Below, piece after piece: positions 36,178 to 52,883 of a DNA stretch of 64,000 bases. Within the stretch, counting starts at the first letter, position 1; each line of letters begins with the position of its first letter. Below the pieces are notes generated by a model. The model was given only the letters and a program-made list of their open reading frames with translations. It did not search any database and was not told where the DNA came from. Where the stretch lies: contig CM039509.1 of the NCBI GenBank assembly GCA_022432975.1, positions 45,046,209 through 45,110,208 on the forward strand, given 5' to 3'. Source of the DNA: Begonia masoniana. Taxonomy: Eukaryota > Streptophyta > Magnoliopsida > Cucurbitales > Begoniaceae. Made by a program: the position numbers and the translations under genes.

Positions 36178-39044
36178 ATCAACAGAAAACTCGTTTTGGA
36201 TGTAGTTTCCAATGATGAGCCCTGAATTTAGCTTTCTTGTGTGATTTGGCTTTTGCCTGATGTGAAAAAACAGAAATTACTACGTTACATCGAAATTATC
36301 TTTAAAAAAAAAATAGAGAAAACCTGCAAACTAAAATTGAGACTTTCATTTCACAATGACAAAGGCTGTAATTAAATGAAGTTGGACTATAGGCATGCTA
36401 TGCATAGCTTGTGTAATTACTTTTCCAAGGATGAGGCAATGAGACATTATATGAAAGCAGCCACAAGGCACCATGCCAATCTACTTTACAACGTTTACCT
36501 CTAGGTTTGAACTATCATATATTGAAACTGGGATATAGAAATCAAAATAGCAATTCATAATCCAAAAGGACCAAGAGTCAAATTGTTAAGGATGATTGGG
36601 TTAACCTCAGCAGCAATGAACAAAGAAAACAGAGAAATTCCCACTGAGAAACAAAAAATTACACCCTAATGAGCAATCTACAAAGGCTCGGTTCTCTCCT
36701 ATCGTTTTTCCTAATTCCTAATATCACATTTATATTCTCTTGCCTCATGCTGTAACTACAGCAACGTCAGCTTCACAACCCAAGCCTACCATTTTCTAAT
36801 TCTCTCCTCACACCTTTATCACTCTTTTGCATCTCTATTTTTGTCTCCAACCTTTTCTTTAGCCTCCTAAATTAATTATACTTCATTGGAAGGGCTTATC
36901 ACGTACGCTTTGAGATCCTTAATAATTAACATCTACGCTAATAGAGATGGCTTGAGGAATTTGGTTGGTTTCCATTCAAACTTGGGGCACTCAGTCTTAA
37001 CCTTATTCCTGTAACTTGAAGAGTATCATGTGCCTTGCAGGCACATTGGTACATAATCCCAATCAGGAATGAGAGAAGATTATTCCTTCAAAATCACCTG
37101 TCCGTACGTGATGGAAAAAGAAAAAAAAAATTACCCAAAAGCACTTTTTGAATATGTTTGGAACAGAAATTGAAGTCCCACGAACATTATTTAATTCCTC
37201 CATCGGTTACCTCAAACTGCAGCTTTTACTATATCAACTTCGGAGTGGTTAATGACTTCTCCAAAAAACTACTAGAAATCCTTCTAATGTTCTTTCCCTA
37301 CTATGAATGTCTCTCCACGCCACTATTCACACCTTCCAATACTACCTTAACTCGCCTATTTTTAAGTCATCTTAACTTTTAAGTCCCATATCAATCAATT
37401 TCAACTTCATAGCCACCAAATATAGTCCATCACTTATTCAGAAATCATAATGAACTTTAGTTTTAAACAACATTCTTCTTTCGTACACCAAATATAGTCC
37501 TTCCCTAATTCAGAAGTATCTAAATATAGTCCTACCTTTTCAGGAGCCATGCCTCCTGCACGAAATACAGTCCTTCACTTATACAGTAATGTCAAAGAGC
37601 TCTTGTTCTAAATAACATCCTTTCAAGAGCAATGATCCCATCAATAACAGATAGTAACTTCCTAGTAACAAAAAAATAAAATCTTTGAGAATTGCCTTTA
37701 CCCTATCATCTCATCTGTATTACCATTTAGGATTACGTCACTTGCAAATAAAATACCTTAAAGGGCATCAGCCTAGAAAAAAGAGCATAAAGAAGTTGTG
37801 ATTGAAAAAAGATGGTCTCAGGCATTTCATGATGTAACAAAAACACAAAATTCAAAGAAACTTAATGTTTTCTTTGAAGCTATGAATGTTGGCTCAAAAG
37901 TAGAGCTCCCTAATAACTAGATTCTTTCTGTTCACATGTAACAAGAGTAAACATAATTGAATGCCTAATCGTTTGAGGGTTGGCCATTAACTTAATTGTT
38001 AAAGGTGTCATCACACCTGAAGTTGCCGCTACTAACACACTGGTTTGATTTTGTAAGAGGCGCTGATCCAGCACCCTAGTTCCCAACAAGGTCAATAGGG
38101 CAACCACCCATAATGGTTGAATAAAACCAAATTCAATAAAACATGGTAATGACAACAGTAACTAATAGTATATCTTTTGATTTATCAATCCCTGTAGTAA
38201 ATGAAACTATATAATTAGGAAACAATAGAAAAAATAATCCGTCAATGATCAAGTTTTCATTGCAAGTGTATGTATTGAACTAACACGATGATTATACGCC
38301 AATTACGTGTTTATTTACAATTTCAACAATTCCCCTGCAGTTACTCTCAAAGGGCAACTTCACGAGAATCGTAAGAGGGAGAGAAAACTCTCCATCTTTC
38401 TCGCACTAAGAAGGTGATCTCGTGGACACCCAGCCCGTTACGTATCACTATCAGCCCGGCCCACGGACGCACCGCCATCGACCGTTGGGTCTCACTCATG
38501 ACCTTCTCACCTTAGAAAAGAGAGTTTTTGTCTTCCCACCACTCGAATCAGGATATAAACCATATGCTACGACTGATGGTACCACTTGGGCTAACTATAT
38601 GCTTCCTCTCCCATACATCCCAAGCATCAGCTTAGTGACAAATAAAATTCAAAGTTAGCAATTATCAAGTACAAACAGCTTCACAACCAAGAGAGGATTG
38701 ACGTTCCAAATTATTGCTAAAACTTCTAGTGAGCAATGGAACAGGAAAAATAGCTCAATTTCAGAATTAATTTGGAAGAGAGAAAGGGAGATGGGAGAGA
38801 GACCTGACGGCCTTCTCGTCTGAGTTTGCGCTTGGACTTCTTTCCTTGACTGAGCTTGATTTGGAAGTCTTGTCATTACTGTCTTCCTCGTCACCAGATG
38901 ACCTCGCACTGGCGAAGAAACTGCTGCGTCACTAGAGTCTGGAGTTATCGCCTAAGCTCCACCGGCGTAGGCTGAGCTGCATTCAAGATCACCACCGGCC
39001 AATAACTTCCGGTCATCATAAGTTTTACCGTCAGTCAATACCAT
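36178..39044 (-). pseudogene. Possible small broken gene of unknown function
   Basis: ATG at 39042-39044 opens MVLTDGKTYDDRKLLAGG but meets TAG after 30 codons. Coding-like text goes on in shifted frames: SSGDEEDSNDKTSKSSS near 38860 and KKSKRKLRREGRQ near 38815, then a donor-like CAG/GTCTCT. A Lys/His-rich stretch near 36180-36255 (SHKKAKFRAHHWKLHPKR, then stop) could be its last exon. Two copies of ACGACGTCGT, a motif common in plant promoters, lie just upstream (39118-39127 and 39143-39152). No family recognised. At least three lesions fall within 200 bp, so it is either a pseudogene or not a gene. The stretch 36260-38700 shows nothing else. Confidence 0.3.
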
Positions 39045-39117
39045 ATTCGGTCTCGCAACTCTCTCTTGAGAAAACAAATTCTCCGTCGAATAACAGAAAT
39101 TAAACGATAAACGCAAC

Positions 39118-39152
39118 GACGTCGTTTCAACTCATATTCACGCAACGACGTC
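39118..39152 (-). promoter_or_regulatory. Pair of ACGACGTCGT palindromes
   Basis: Two copies of CAACGACGTCGTT 25 bp apart, upstream of the doubtful minus-strand gene. This palindrome occurs in many plant promoters near transcription starts. It supports a promoter here, by inference. Confidence 0.45.
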
Positions 39153-39651
39153 GTTGGTGTTTTCATGCGTGTATATAAATTTTATTCCGTGAATTTACAA
39201 GATACGATTTTTTTTGAGTTAATAAAAACCATGATATATACTGAAGGCTCTTACAATAACTCGATTTCATTACATTCACTAAATATTGAATATTTTTGCA
39301 TATAATGTTACAGACAATCTCTCAAACATCATAGCCAACGTGTGTAAAAACTATCATATAAATATTAACCAATATTTATTTTCTAACACCAAACTATGGC
39401 GTAAACGTTAAATATTTAGTCCCATTAAATTAAGCACCAACGTCGCAATCCATGAGATTCAATCTTTTCTAAGAACTACATATCGTACGCATCATGCAAA
39501 TACTCGGTATCTTAATGAAGTAAAATTGTACAAAGAAAAAACAAATCTTGGTAAATATTTATGTGGGAAGAAGGGCAATTGGCAAAGGCCAACTATTTCA
39601 CGTAGGAATTGAAGAAATATGTTATATAACTAGATCAGCAATAGGTACCGA

Positions 39652-43800
<4,149 letters not shown>

Positions 43801-44430
43801 ATTTTCTAAGAACTACAATCCTATATCCAGTAAAATAACTTCTGTACGACCTCAGATTATCTCCCCAAAAAAGAAGCTACAGAACTCCCAAACAAATGCA
43901 AACCTGTTTCAAAATCAAACTAAAGCACCGATCAAATCCGGCTATACCGCGAAGCGTAACAAGCGAATCTCACTCGGCAGAACTAGAAACGCATAGAAAC
44001 TAAACAACTCTAAAATTCAACCACAGGAAATTCTTTCACAAAAAACGACAATCTTTCGATACTGCTAAGAACACCTCCAAAAAGCGAAAACTCAAAACGA
44101 TCCGCGTTCCAACAATGTCCGACAACTGCAACTTATCTAAAGCCCAAACCAAGTGCAGACACATCACAACCGTGAAAAAAAACAAAAACAGTCGCAACAT
44201 AAACCCCCAAAGTAGAAAGCAGCTCTGCAAGCAGAACACGAAGCTCTTTATCCTTCTTGCAGTGGAAAATCCGAAGAACCCGGCGGTTCTCTCGGGACGA
44301 CGACGACGACGACGATGACGACGATCAGAATACGACGGGGAGTGCACGGATATCTTGACCAAAACGCGTGAATTTAATAAGAAATTCAACGGATTTGCAT
44401 TTAATCTGCATTTGAATTTCATTCCGATCG
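43801..44430 (-). promoter_or_regulatory. Leader and proximal promoter of the bZIP gene
   Basis: A long pyrimidine-containing leader with a short GAC/GAT run (44297-44330). A 128-codon upstream frame (44422-44036) is present but shows no family features; it might act as an upstream frame if transcribed. The transcription start is not determined. Confidence 0.4.
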
Positions 44431-44890
44431 CATTTGTTTACGCAGCGTATTTAGTAACTAATCTCAATTATTTTCTTTCTATAACGTTTTCTATTACCTA
44501 ATCCAATTATAGACCACCGTCTCACGTCTTCCTCACGCGCGTGTAAAACACGCTCCATATTTGTATTTTTTCCTATAAAATATATATCAATTTAATAATT
44601 GTTTTAATATAACGGAAAACCAAGATATTATAAGCGAAGCCCTGATAAACCAAACGGCGACGTATTTTGAGAATCTAAAAAAATAATTTTTAAAATTATA
44701 AATAATAATCATAATTTATATAAAAGTGACACGTGGATATCTCTAAATTCGAAAGCTACTTTAGAAAAATCTCTTCGCCTTCCTTGCTGCCATGTTCACA
44801 TTCATCGAAAGAAAATAACACCTAATATTCGAGAATGCATGCACGTCTCTTTTTTTTTTTTCCTTTGATTTTTTTTTTTTTAAATACTAA
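44431..44890. other. Intergenic, AT-rich
   Basis: No supported gene or element, apart from T runs at 44850-44880. Confidence 0.5.
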
Positions 44891-44891
44891 C

Positions 44892-45290
44892 TTAACTTTA
44901 CTAGGAGGGGCCAAAACCGAACCAGAACCGCAGTTTTAACCGGAACTGCAATTTCGGTCTGATTTTTCCCACCAAATGAAACTAGTTCACGGCCGTTTCA
45001 CGGTTTTGGGAGTAAAAAATCAAAAAAACTGAATCGAACCGTGAGTCAAAAATTCGATTTGAAACCGGTTAAAATTGGATCCAAAACTACAAAAAAAACC
45101 GACCCATACTCGAAAACTGGTCATTAACTTGACCCAAACTTCAAAAACTATACCAAAAAACAATAGAAAATATAAATAAGTTCTTTTTTAAAAAAATTAA
45201 AAATTTGGAACGGACCTGTGAAACATGTTCTGTTCACGTTTCAGTCTCGGAATGCCATGGTTCCAAGGTGGAATCGGATCGCACTCACCC
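44892..45290. mobile_element. hAT-like non-autonomous element
   Basis: Begins TAGGAGGGGCCAAAACCGAA and ends GATCGCACTCACCCCTA, similar to the ends of many plant hAT-derived elements (CAGGGGTG / CACCCCTG type). The inside is made of repeated AACCGAACC-type and GGTTCGGTTT-type text. Flanks AACTTTACT and AAGTTTACT are alike but the exact duplication is unclear. Confidence 0.6.
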
Positions 45291-45296
45291 CTAAAG

Positions 45297-45425
45297 TTTA
45301 CTCTTTTATTCAACGCTCTTATAAAACTTGCTGACATGTCAAATAGTGATTAGTATAATTAATCTATTAAATTAATTATTATTTGACACGTTAATAAATT
45401 TTTTAATAGAATTAACTTGGCATGA
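45297..45425. mobile_element. MITE related to the 31214 family
   Basis: Starts AGTTTACTCTTTTATTCAACG and has the inner GACATGTCAAATAGTGATTAG and TATTTGACACGTTAATAAAT palindromic arms. It abuts the hAT-like element. The right end is diverged. Confidence 0.6.
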
Positions 45426-46221
45426 TTCTTTTTTTTTTTTTTTCTTGATCCATAATCTTAACGCATTTAATGACTAGCTTTAAACTTTTCTTACCTTGAA
45501 TTTTGTGAAAAATTAGTCAACCATGAATATTAACTCGACATTTAATTGGGTTATTTTCCAAGTCTAAAACATTAATTAAGTTTATGCAAAGATTATTAGT
45601 TGATTAATTACAAAAAATTGAAGGAAGTAAAAGAAATTGCTAAACACGTGGAGGTGTCCTCCATAACCTTAGCACACATGATGGAGAGGAAAAGGAGAAA
45701 GCAAACAATGAGTCATGGGTAGTGCAAGTTCATGTCTTTTTTGTTCCATGTTTATACATCATCGTCTATTATTCTACTTATTAATTAATATATTAATTAT
45801 TTTTTCCAATTATTGTGTATAATACTTCTGACAATTATTCGGCTAGATGCATGATGTGATATTTCAAAAAATTGCATATCATATGATATTTTGCATTACA
45901 TTATATTTAAAATAATCAGTTTCAAGTCTTTCTATTACAATATTATCTGTTTTGCTGCGAACTCTTAACGATTTTATTATTGGAGTAAGCTTAAAATGCG
46001 CTAAATAATTTCTATTTTTTCAAACAATGTGAGATCGTGTATCCCTACTGGTATGACTTGATCTCTTATATTGGACTGTCTTTTTCTTTACATGATGGAC
46101 TCTTATAATGAATTACAAATTTTCAAAAAATAAAAATAAAACTGTTCTAACAACAGCATAATTATCGAACAATTTTACATTTAATATGTTCATTTATGGA
46201 TTATATAAATCACGTCATTTT
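45426..46221. other. AT-rich intergenic sequence, nothing recognised
   Basis: No supported gene or element. Confidence 0.5.
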
Positions 46222-46230
46222 TAATTTTTA

Positions 46231-47075
46231 GGAAAATTATCGATTTGAACCCTGTACTATACACGTTTTTTCAATTCGGCCCATGTACTAAAAAAATCGG
46301 CGAACCAAACCCTGTACTTTGATTCTGTTATCAGTTTTAACCTTCAATCAACAATTTCATTAAACCCTCATTGAAAAAACAACCAAACGATCGTAGATTC
46401 AGTTGAAAGTTTTACCACATGTTTATTACTTAATGAGAAGATAATCTAAAATTTTTCGTGATTTTTTAACACATCTACGATTTATTGTAATTTTTTAGTA
46501 TTTTTTAAATATATTATAATAAATCATACAAGTTTTAACAAATTACGAAAACTTTTTTATTATCTACCCATAATATGGTGAACATCTGGAAAAATTTTCA
46601 AATAAATCCAATATCTTTTAGTATTTTTTTAAATTAATCTCAATTTCTTCTTTACTTTATAAATTAATTTTTTAAAAAATACCAAACAATATTTGATTTA
46701 TTTGAAAACTTTTCCACATGTTCAACTTATCATGGCTAGATAATAGAAAAAGTTTCGTGATTTTCTAAAATATGTATGATTTATTATAATATTTTTATAA
46801 AATACTAAAATAAAATTCTAATAAATCGTACATGTGTTAAAAAATTACAAAAATTTACAGATTATCTTCTCATTAAGTAGTGAACATGTGGTAAAAATTT
46901 CAACTGAATCCAAGATCGTTTGTTAGTTTTTTCAATGAAAGGTTAATGAAATTGTTGATAGAAGGTCAAAACTGATAACAGAATCAAAGTATAGGGTTCG
47001 GTTTGTCGATTTTTTTAGTACAGGGGCCGAATTGAAAAAACGTGTATAGTACAGGGTTCAAATCGATAATTACCC
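46231..47075. mobile_element. Second foldback Mutator-like MITE, 9-bp duplication
   Basis: An 845-bp inverted repeat with ends GGAAAATTATCGATTTGAAC and GTTCAAATCGATAATTACCC. TAATTTTTA is repeated exactly on both sides (46222-46230 and 47076-47084). The interior shares modules with the element at 31881-33115 (CCACATGTT..., GATAATCT-AAATTTTCGTGATT, TAGTATTTTTTAAATTAAT), though the outer ends differ. Non-coding. Confidence 0.92.
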
Positions 47076-47084
47076 TAATTTTTA

Positions 47085-48448
47085 TTTCTTTATTTATGCA
47101 TTTTGATATCATATATTAAAGAGTAAAAATCAAGGGGTGTAGTAATTTTTAATAATTGTACACGTGATTAGCCGAAGTATGACTATTTTGCTTTGACCAC
47201 CCAAACATTAACAAATAACGTATATAGTGATTAAACTTAGCATTGGTTTAAGACGTCTTAGCACATGGGAGGGTGGTTCAAATGTCAATACTCACCCATG
47301 AAAATCTTTCACATTATTATAAAAAATAGTAATTAATGATAATCTAATTAAACACTACTTATTCAAATTAACTTACCAGTAATGTTGAACCTAAAATATT
47401 TGAAATTTGACCTGCCATATTTCCAACAAGACACGTGTTTTTTTTATTTAAATAAATAAATAATTTAAAATTGAAATCAATGCACTAATTGTCACGTCTC
47501 CATTAATAAAGTTGATAATTGATTATAAAACTTTCAAAATCAGCACCCGCTCAAAGAGACGGTGATCCAGCTTTCAACGTGGCTCAAGTTCCGCCTCTGA
47601 CGACGATGACCTCTCTAAAGTGGTCCATCGACGACCACGTGTTTGATTTGCGACGACGTGGCAGTTAATCAAGGGAGGCTTTTCTTTATCAGTAAAAAGA
47701 CAGTGGGCCGGGGCCCACTTAATTATAGGCAAAGTAAAAGGCTACAAAATAAACCCATTAAGACCATTTTGTCCTTTAATCGCCTCCCTGATTTCTTGTT
47801 GACAATTCAGACAGAAAGGCTCTTGCCAGAAGTGAAAAACTAACACTAAACTATGCCGCTAACAGACATAGCTAATCACTTGATTAAGATTAACTAATCA
47901 CACAATAAAAGTGTCACTAATTGGGCAAACTAATCATCATTTTCATTTCATGTTACAGTAAGTCTCTGCAAAAGTACTCAAAAAGACATTGGAGGGGAAA
48001 TTCAGAGTCACTAGTCCAATCCCAATACCCTTTTTAAGCTTTGCAACTAAACAAAATGGTAGTAGTATTAAGCCACAAAATAAAGATATATATATATGAG
48101 CAATATTCATACCAATCTGGAAAATCGAACGTGGAGCAGCAAGTAAATGTCTACAGTTCCAAGAATATGTAAACCCGCCCTCCGGCTTTGTACTACACCT
48201 GAATAATCCTTCCTGGCTGATTTTCAGTTCATATTTTTCGCCACTAGGGAAATAAGGGAGAGGGTGCAAAGTAATTCTAATAACTGCCATGTACAAAAGC
48301 TCTGAAAATTAATCTTAATTAGGTTAATCTAAGAAACCGGAAGGAAATCACCTCCCTAACCTTGTTGGTGACCTTTTTTCCAAAGAATTCAGACATGGTT
48401 CCTGATGAGAAAAACCAACATTGTTGTTTCCAGTAAGTTGCTTCCTAG
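47085..48448. other. Intergenic and 3' region of the BPC gene
   Basis: AT-rich to 47520, then GC-richer at 47540-47720 with a CACGTG G-box at 47636-47641 (GACCACGTGT). No coding frame could be supported. The part next to 48448 should be the BPC 3' UTR. Confidence 0.5.
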
Positions 48449-49484
48449 CTACCTGATTGTAATATAGCGGTTTGTTCCATGTCTAGCCCAGTGGTCCTTG
48501 AGATCCACTGATACTGAAAGATCATGGCCTTCTGCTGCTAGCCTGCTAAGCAATCGAGCAAAGACACTTCCACTCATTTTTCGTCCTCCCATTCTGGCAT
48601 GTTGCTTGTTAGGCATTTGTGGAAGTGGATACTGTGACATATTGATGGTGCAGCAAGATGACTGCCACCCTCCATTCCCCCATTTATAGCATTGTCTAGG
48701 AATTCCGGTGCACGTGCAAATTGGAGCTGGCATGATAGATTCATCAAAACTAACAAGGTTCAGCCCCATGTCTTGAACATCCCAATCAGTTCTGTACTTT
48801 ATTCCATCAGAGGCAGCTTGTCTATTTAAATCTTCGCCCACTTTCTTCCTAGGTGCCCTTTGTGGCTTAGATGAAACTACTTTGTTCTCCTTTGTTTGCT
48901 TTCCTCGTTGGGACTTAACAGTATCAGAAGTTATGGCTGTAATGGGAAAAGCTTCAGTTATTTGAAGTTCTTTAGCACTGTATGGAGCTTCTGTCATATT
49001 TGCTACGTGGTTTGAAGGGTGGTGCAAACGCTTATTTTTTCGCTGGATTGAACAGCCCATTGGGAAGCTGGCACCATGATCACGTATTTGAAGGGCTGCA
49101 AGGGCATTGTCTCGTTCCATTAGTGCAGTATCTCGCTGATTAAGAGCTTCATCTCTCTGCCGAAGGGCCTCATCCCGCACGGCCAAAGCTTCATTCTTTT
49201 CAGAGAGAGCGATATTACATTCTCGGATCGCTGCATCTCTCTCTGCTATAATGGACATGATCTTCTTATTCATGACCAAGGCATTTGGTTCCTTCACTTG
49301 ATGCTGGGGAACCAAATTCCACTGCAAATATATTTTGGTTTTGTTAACTGGATCTGAAATGCTTGCTAACGAAATAAAATATCAGCAGTGTACAATAGAA
49401 AGACTGAGAATATATTACTGGAGGAGTTCCTCTGAAATAATCCAGTTTATGCCTTCCATTTTCATGTTGCCGACCATCATCCAT
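48449..49484 (-). CDS. BASIC PENTACYSTEINE GAGA-binding factor, class II
   Basis: Two coding exons on the minus strand, 49484-49419 (22 codons, [13 protein letters not shown]) and 49321-48449, separated by a 97-bp GT-AG intron, give 312 residues. An acceptor (GGCTAG) six bases before the ATG suggests a leader intron too. The N-terminal third is an alanine-zipper-like coiled coil of repeated ERDxAL/ALxxRDEAL heptads, typical of class II members (BPC4/BPC6 type). A basic stretch (KPQRAPRKK) follows, then the C-terminal DNA-binding domain with five cysteines ([15 protein letters not shown]), [19 protein letters not shown] and [13 protein letters not shown] at the end. These nuclear proteins bind GAGA repeats and recruit Polycomb-group components to homeotic and hormone genes. 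Confidence 0.96.
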
Positions 49485-50950
49485 CGTCAACTAGCCAAAA
49501 AACAACATAGCATAAAAATTGGATTCAAGTTACTCGTCAGACTCACATATCAAACACAGTTTTGAACACCAAATTCTGTCATTATGAAGTTGTAGACTTA
49601 CATAATAAACACATTTTTCCAACTAATGTCAATCCCATAGATGTGCCTTCTATTTGCAAATCAAATATATGAACTCCACATTCAGTTCACATGCCAAAAT
49701 TTAAGTTGGGACAGAATGTCTCATTTGAGAAAGTTGCATCTTGCTCTCTTTTTTTTCCCCCTTTCTTCTTTGTTCTTTCAATACAACTTGGAAGCATGGT
49801 TTAGCAAATACACAATACACTAACAATTTACGAATACAAGCAACCTTTCTTTGGTTAAGAAATAAGAAAAAAAACAAAGATGTCCGGAAAAATAGTATAT
49901 ATAATTAGTGAAAAAAATAGAAATTCTATCAATGTCAGCGCAATAGTTAAACATCCTTTAAGTACATTACAGTTTCATTCCATAGTTTCAAGTCCCCATA
50001 CCTCACCACTTACTTCATGCTGGGAAAATTTGGGAAGAATAATAACAAATTACAGACACGCATACCAAAAATCAGATCATGGTGAAAATTTGTGCAAAAA
50101 AATACATATGATTAAAGAATCACATATTGCAAACACTCAATCAATACACATAGGACACGTCGACAAAAAAAATCAATATCAAAGTAAGTCGATATATCAT
50201 AGTTTATCCATTGTTGTCAATAATACTTCTGCTCGCAATTAAACAAGTAACACGATCATATCATGTTTTCAACTTCAATTTTATGAGAGTTAAAATTTAT
50301 CCGCATGGCTAAAACTCATGAAATCTGACTCCTCTCACTCAATTATTAAGATACAGCAGGCAGTCCACAGTCTCTTCCCACTCTCCTAAACCATTTTATA
50401 TCAAATTTTAACACAAACTTTTCTTTTGACGTGGCGAAGTAACAAATTTATCCAAAGATTGATATAGCTCTGAGCATAAGAACATTGCTAAAAGAAATCA
50501 GTCCGAAATCACGAACCTCAACTTTGTTTAGAACAATCTCTGATATGTCTTTGTTTGCGTCTCTACAAATTCGCTTACTGCACAACTATACAAATACATT
50601 GACAAATGAAGCATGATATAAGAACCATCCTACTCCCCAAACCATTTATATGAACACAAAAGAGTCCACTAGCTGACTACTGTTTAACATTGAATCGTAA
50701 AAATATGCAAAAAAATACATAGAGAACATTTGATCTGAACCACTAGTCGAGGACGCAGCTCAATCACGGCAAACTCATAAGATTGCACCACAGCTCCTCG
50801 CGAAGGAAAATCGAGATCTTAGCTAAATTGAACGATGAAATCGAAACATCGGAATAATAGATTGAAGTGAAAGAAGTTAGGGCTTAGTGCAGAGCTAAGA
50901 GAAAAAGTGCGATCGGCACAGCCTTGTAGCGGTAGCGCGCACAAACTTCA
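49485..50950 (-). other. Leader intron and 5' UTR of the BPC gene
   Basis: No other gene was supported between the BPC start codon and the GA repeat. A likely leader exon lies around 50745-50940 (read minus), ending near a T-rich intron start. The rest is AT-rich, intron-like sequence. Confidence 0.5.
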
Positions 50951-50951
50951 A

Positions 50952-50952
50952 G

Positions 50953-50990
<38 letters not shown>

Positions 50991-50991
50991 C
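50952..50991 (-). promoter_or_regulatory. (GA)n repeat at the 5' end of the BPC gene
   Basis: About 20 GA dinucleotides with one AA interruption. Read on the BPC coding strand it is a CT repeat close to the likely transcription start. BPC proteins bind GA/CT repeats, so self-regulation is possible; this is inference. Confidence 0.6.
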
Positions 50992-51315
50992 TTACAGAAC
51001 TAAAGAAGTCGAATGGGCAGGCAATCAAACCGAGAATCGCATCAGCTGCAATCATCCAACCACACAAACAGTGGAAGAGAATTGAAGGAAATGGGGGAGG
51101 TGGTGGAAGCGTCGCTGGTGGGTGGCTTAGATAATGCTGACGGGTTCCTGCAAATGAACGTCGTCGTTTTAGCTCTTCTTCCTTTTTAACAGCCCTATTC
51201 GTTTCCCATCCATCATAAACCAGGTGGACTCTGTTATGTTCGAACAGGAAAAACCGAACTCGTTCCACCCCTACAAGCCACTCCATCCCGTACTACAGGT
51301 GCGCAAAGTGCAAAC

Positions 51316-52726
51316 TAGGGGTGAGCAAAAAAATCGAGAACCGAATAACCGGACCAAAACCGACAATTTGGTCCGGTTCTGAAAAAGAAAAAAAAAAGAT
51401 TTTCGGTTCTGCATTGACCAGAACCGAAAATCCCGGTCCGGTTTCGGTTCTAATGAGTCAGCTCATGCAGAACCGACCCGGACCAATTTTTTTGCCCAAA
51501 GTTTCAAGCATCGGGCTCGAGCTTCAGTCTTCAGAGTTCAGACAATTATCAGTTTTCTCTTCTCATCTTGGCGAATCGCCGACGTCGGATACCGAACGCT
51601 CTTGCCCTCGCCCAGTCGCCAAAAGCTAGTGGTCTCCCTCGCCCTGGTCTCTCTCGCCCTCCCCCAGTCGCCCTCGCCGCTCGACAACTAGTCCGACGAT
51701 TACGAAGGTAAGCCTTTTTGTCGTTGATTAGGATTTGTTTATCTCTTCATCTAATCATGTGATTTTTACCGTTCTTCGTCCATCATTTAATTCTGTTTTG
51801 GCATTTGGGGCACTCCATCAGTTTCACCGAGAGAGTGCCGACCCTGTAGGCTGTACTCTGTAGGAGGTTTAATTTATTTGTTGTGCAGTGTTAATATGTT
51901 ATCAATCTGTTAATTTTGTTGTTCTGTAAAAGAACCAACAAACAACAGAACTTCTGTTGTTTGTTGTTCTGTTTATTTGGACAGATAGCAAAGATCTTTG
52001 ATGTGTTTGCTGTTCTGTTTATTTCGATCAAACTCTTTATTTGGGAGGACCAGAACCGAGATCGGAATTCTGGTCCCGTTCTGGGAAAATTTTTATACTT
52101 ATTGATGCAAAATTTAAAAACCGAATTTAGTGGTCCGATCTTAATTTTTTCAAAAATCGGACCGAACCAGACCACAATTATCTCTAGTGCAAACTGGATT
52201 GAAACTGCAGGTTCAATTATCTCTAGTGCAAACTGGATTGAAACTGCAGACCACAATTATCTCTAGTGCAAACTGGATTGAAACTGCAGTTTCAATTATC
52301 TCTAGTGCAAACTGGATTGAAAATGCAGTTTCGGTCCTGGTTCGGTCCAATTTTTTCCACTAAAAGAACCGGTCTGGTTCCAAGTTTTCAAGACCCGTAG
52401 CTCACGGTCAAGTCCACGGTTTTGAGGGTCAAAAACCGTGAAAACCAAACCGAACTGTGCATAAAAAATTAGACCCAAAAACAGTTAAAGCCGACCGAAA
52501 ATCGTAAAAACTGGTCTATATCCGAAAACCAGCTCCAAATCCAATCCAAAATTTGAAAACCAGACTAAAAAATAATAAAAGATCCATATAATTTTTTTTT
52601 TAATTTAGAACCGAGCCGTGAAATACGGTTCCGGCACCGAAACTTGCGGTTCCAGTTTCTGTTTTGAATCGATTTATGGAACCATGGGTCAATGTGTCGG
52701 GGTGCAACCGCATCTTGCCCACCACT
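51316..52726. mobile_element. hAT-like element between BPC and PPRD
   Basis: Left end TAGGGGTGAGCAAAA and right end TTGCCCACCACTG are imperfect inverted repeats. Both subterminal regions are dense in AACCGAACC / GGTTCGG text. The inside has an exon-like, CpG-containing stretch (51530-51705) followed by a GAAG/GTAAGC donor, perhaps a leftover transposase leader, plus a fourfold 39-bp repeat (52175-52330). No transposase is encoded and no target duplication was found. Boundaries are approximate. Confidence 0.55.
52175..52330 (+). repeat. Four tandem copies of a 39-40 bp unit
   Basis: CAATTATCTCTAGTGCAAAC followed by TGGATTGAAACTGCAG is repeated four times with small changes (GGTT, ACCA, TTT at the joints), inside the hAT-like element. 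Confidence 0.9.
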
Positions 52727-52883
52727 GCGGCTACTACGCGGTAGCTGGATTAGTGCGGTAGGCGATTATCATGGCAGCATTTGGCTGTTCTCTTGCAAAA
52801 TCCAGTTGAAGAAAGGGTTTCTTCTTGGAGAAACTTGTTATACTCGTCACTTAGAGCTTAATTCCATCTAGGTCTTGGCGTTA

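Noticed and set aside
44036..44422. 128-codon frame upstream of bZIP
   Set aside because: No family match. It lies in the presumed leader and is at most an upstream frame.
47636..47641. G-box CACGTG as promoter of a gene near 47643
   Set aside because: No coding sequence follows that I could support; a single hexamer is weak evidence.
50948..51286. 112-codon frame ending in Ser/Leu repeats
   Set aside because: Its end is the GA repeat and it overlaps the BPC 5' region.
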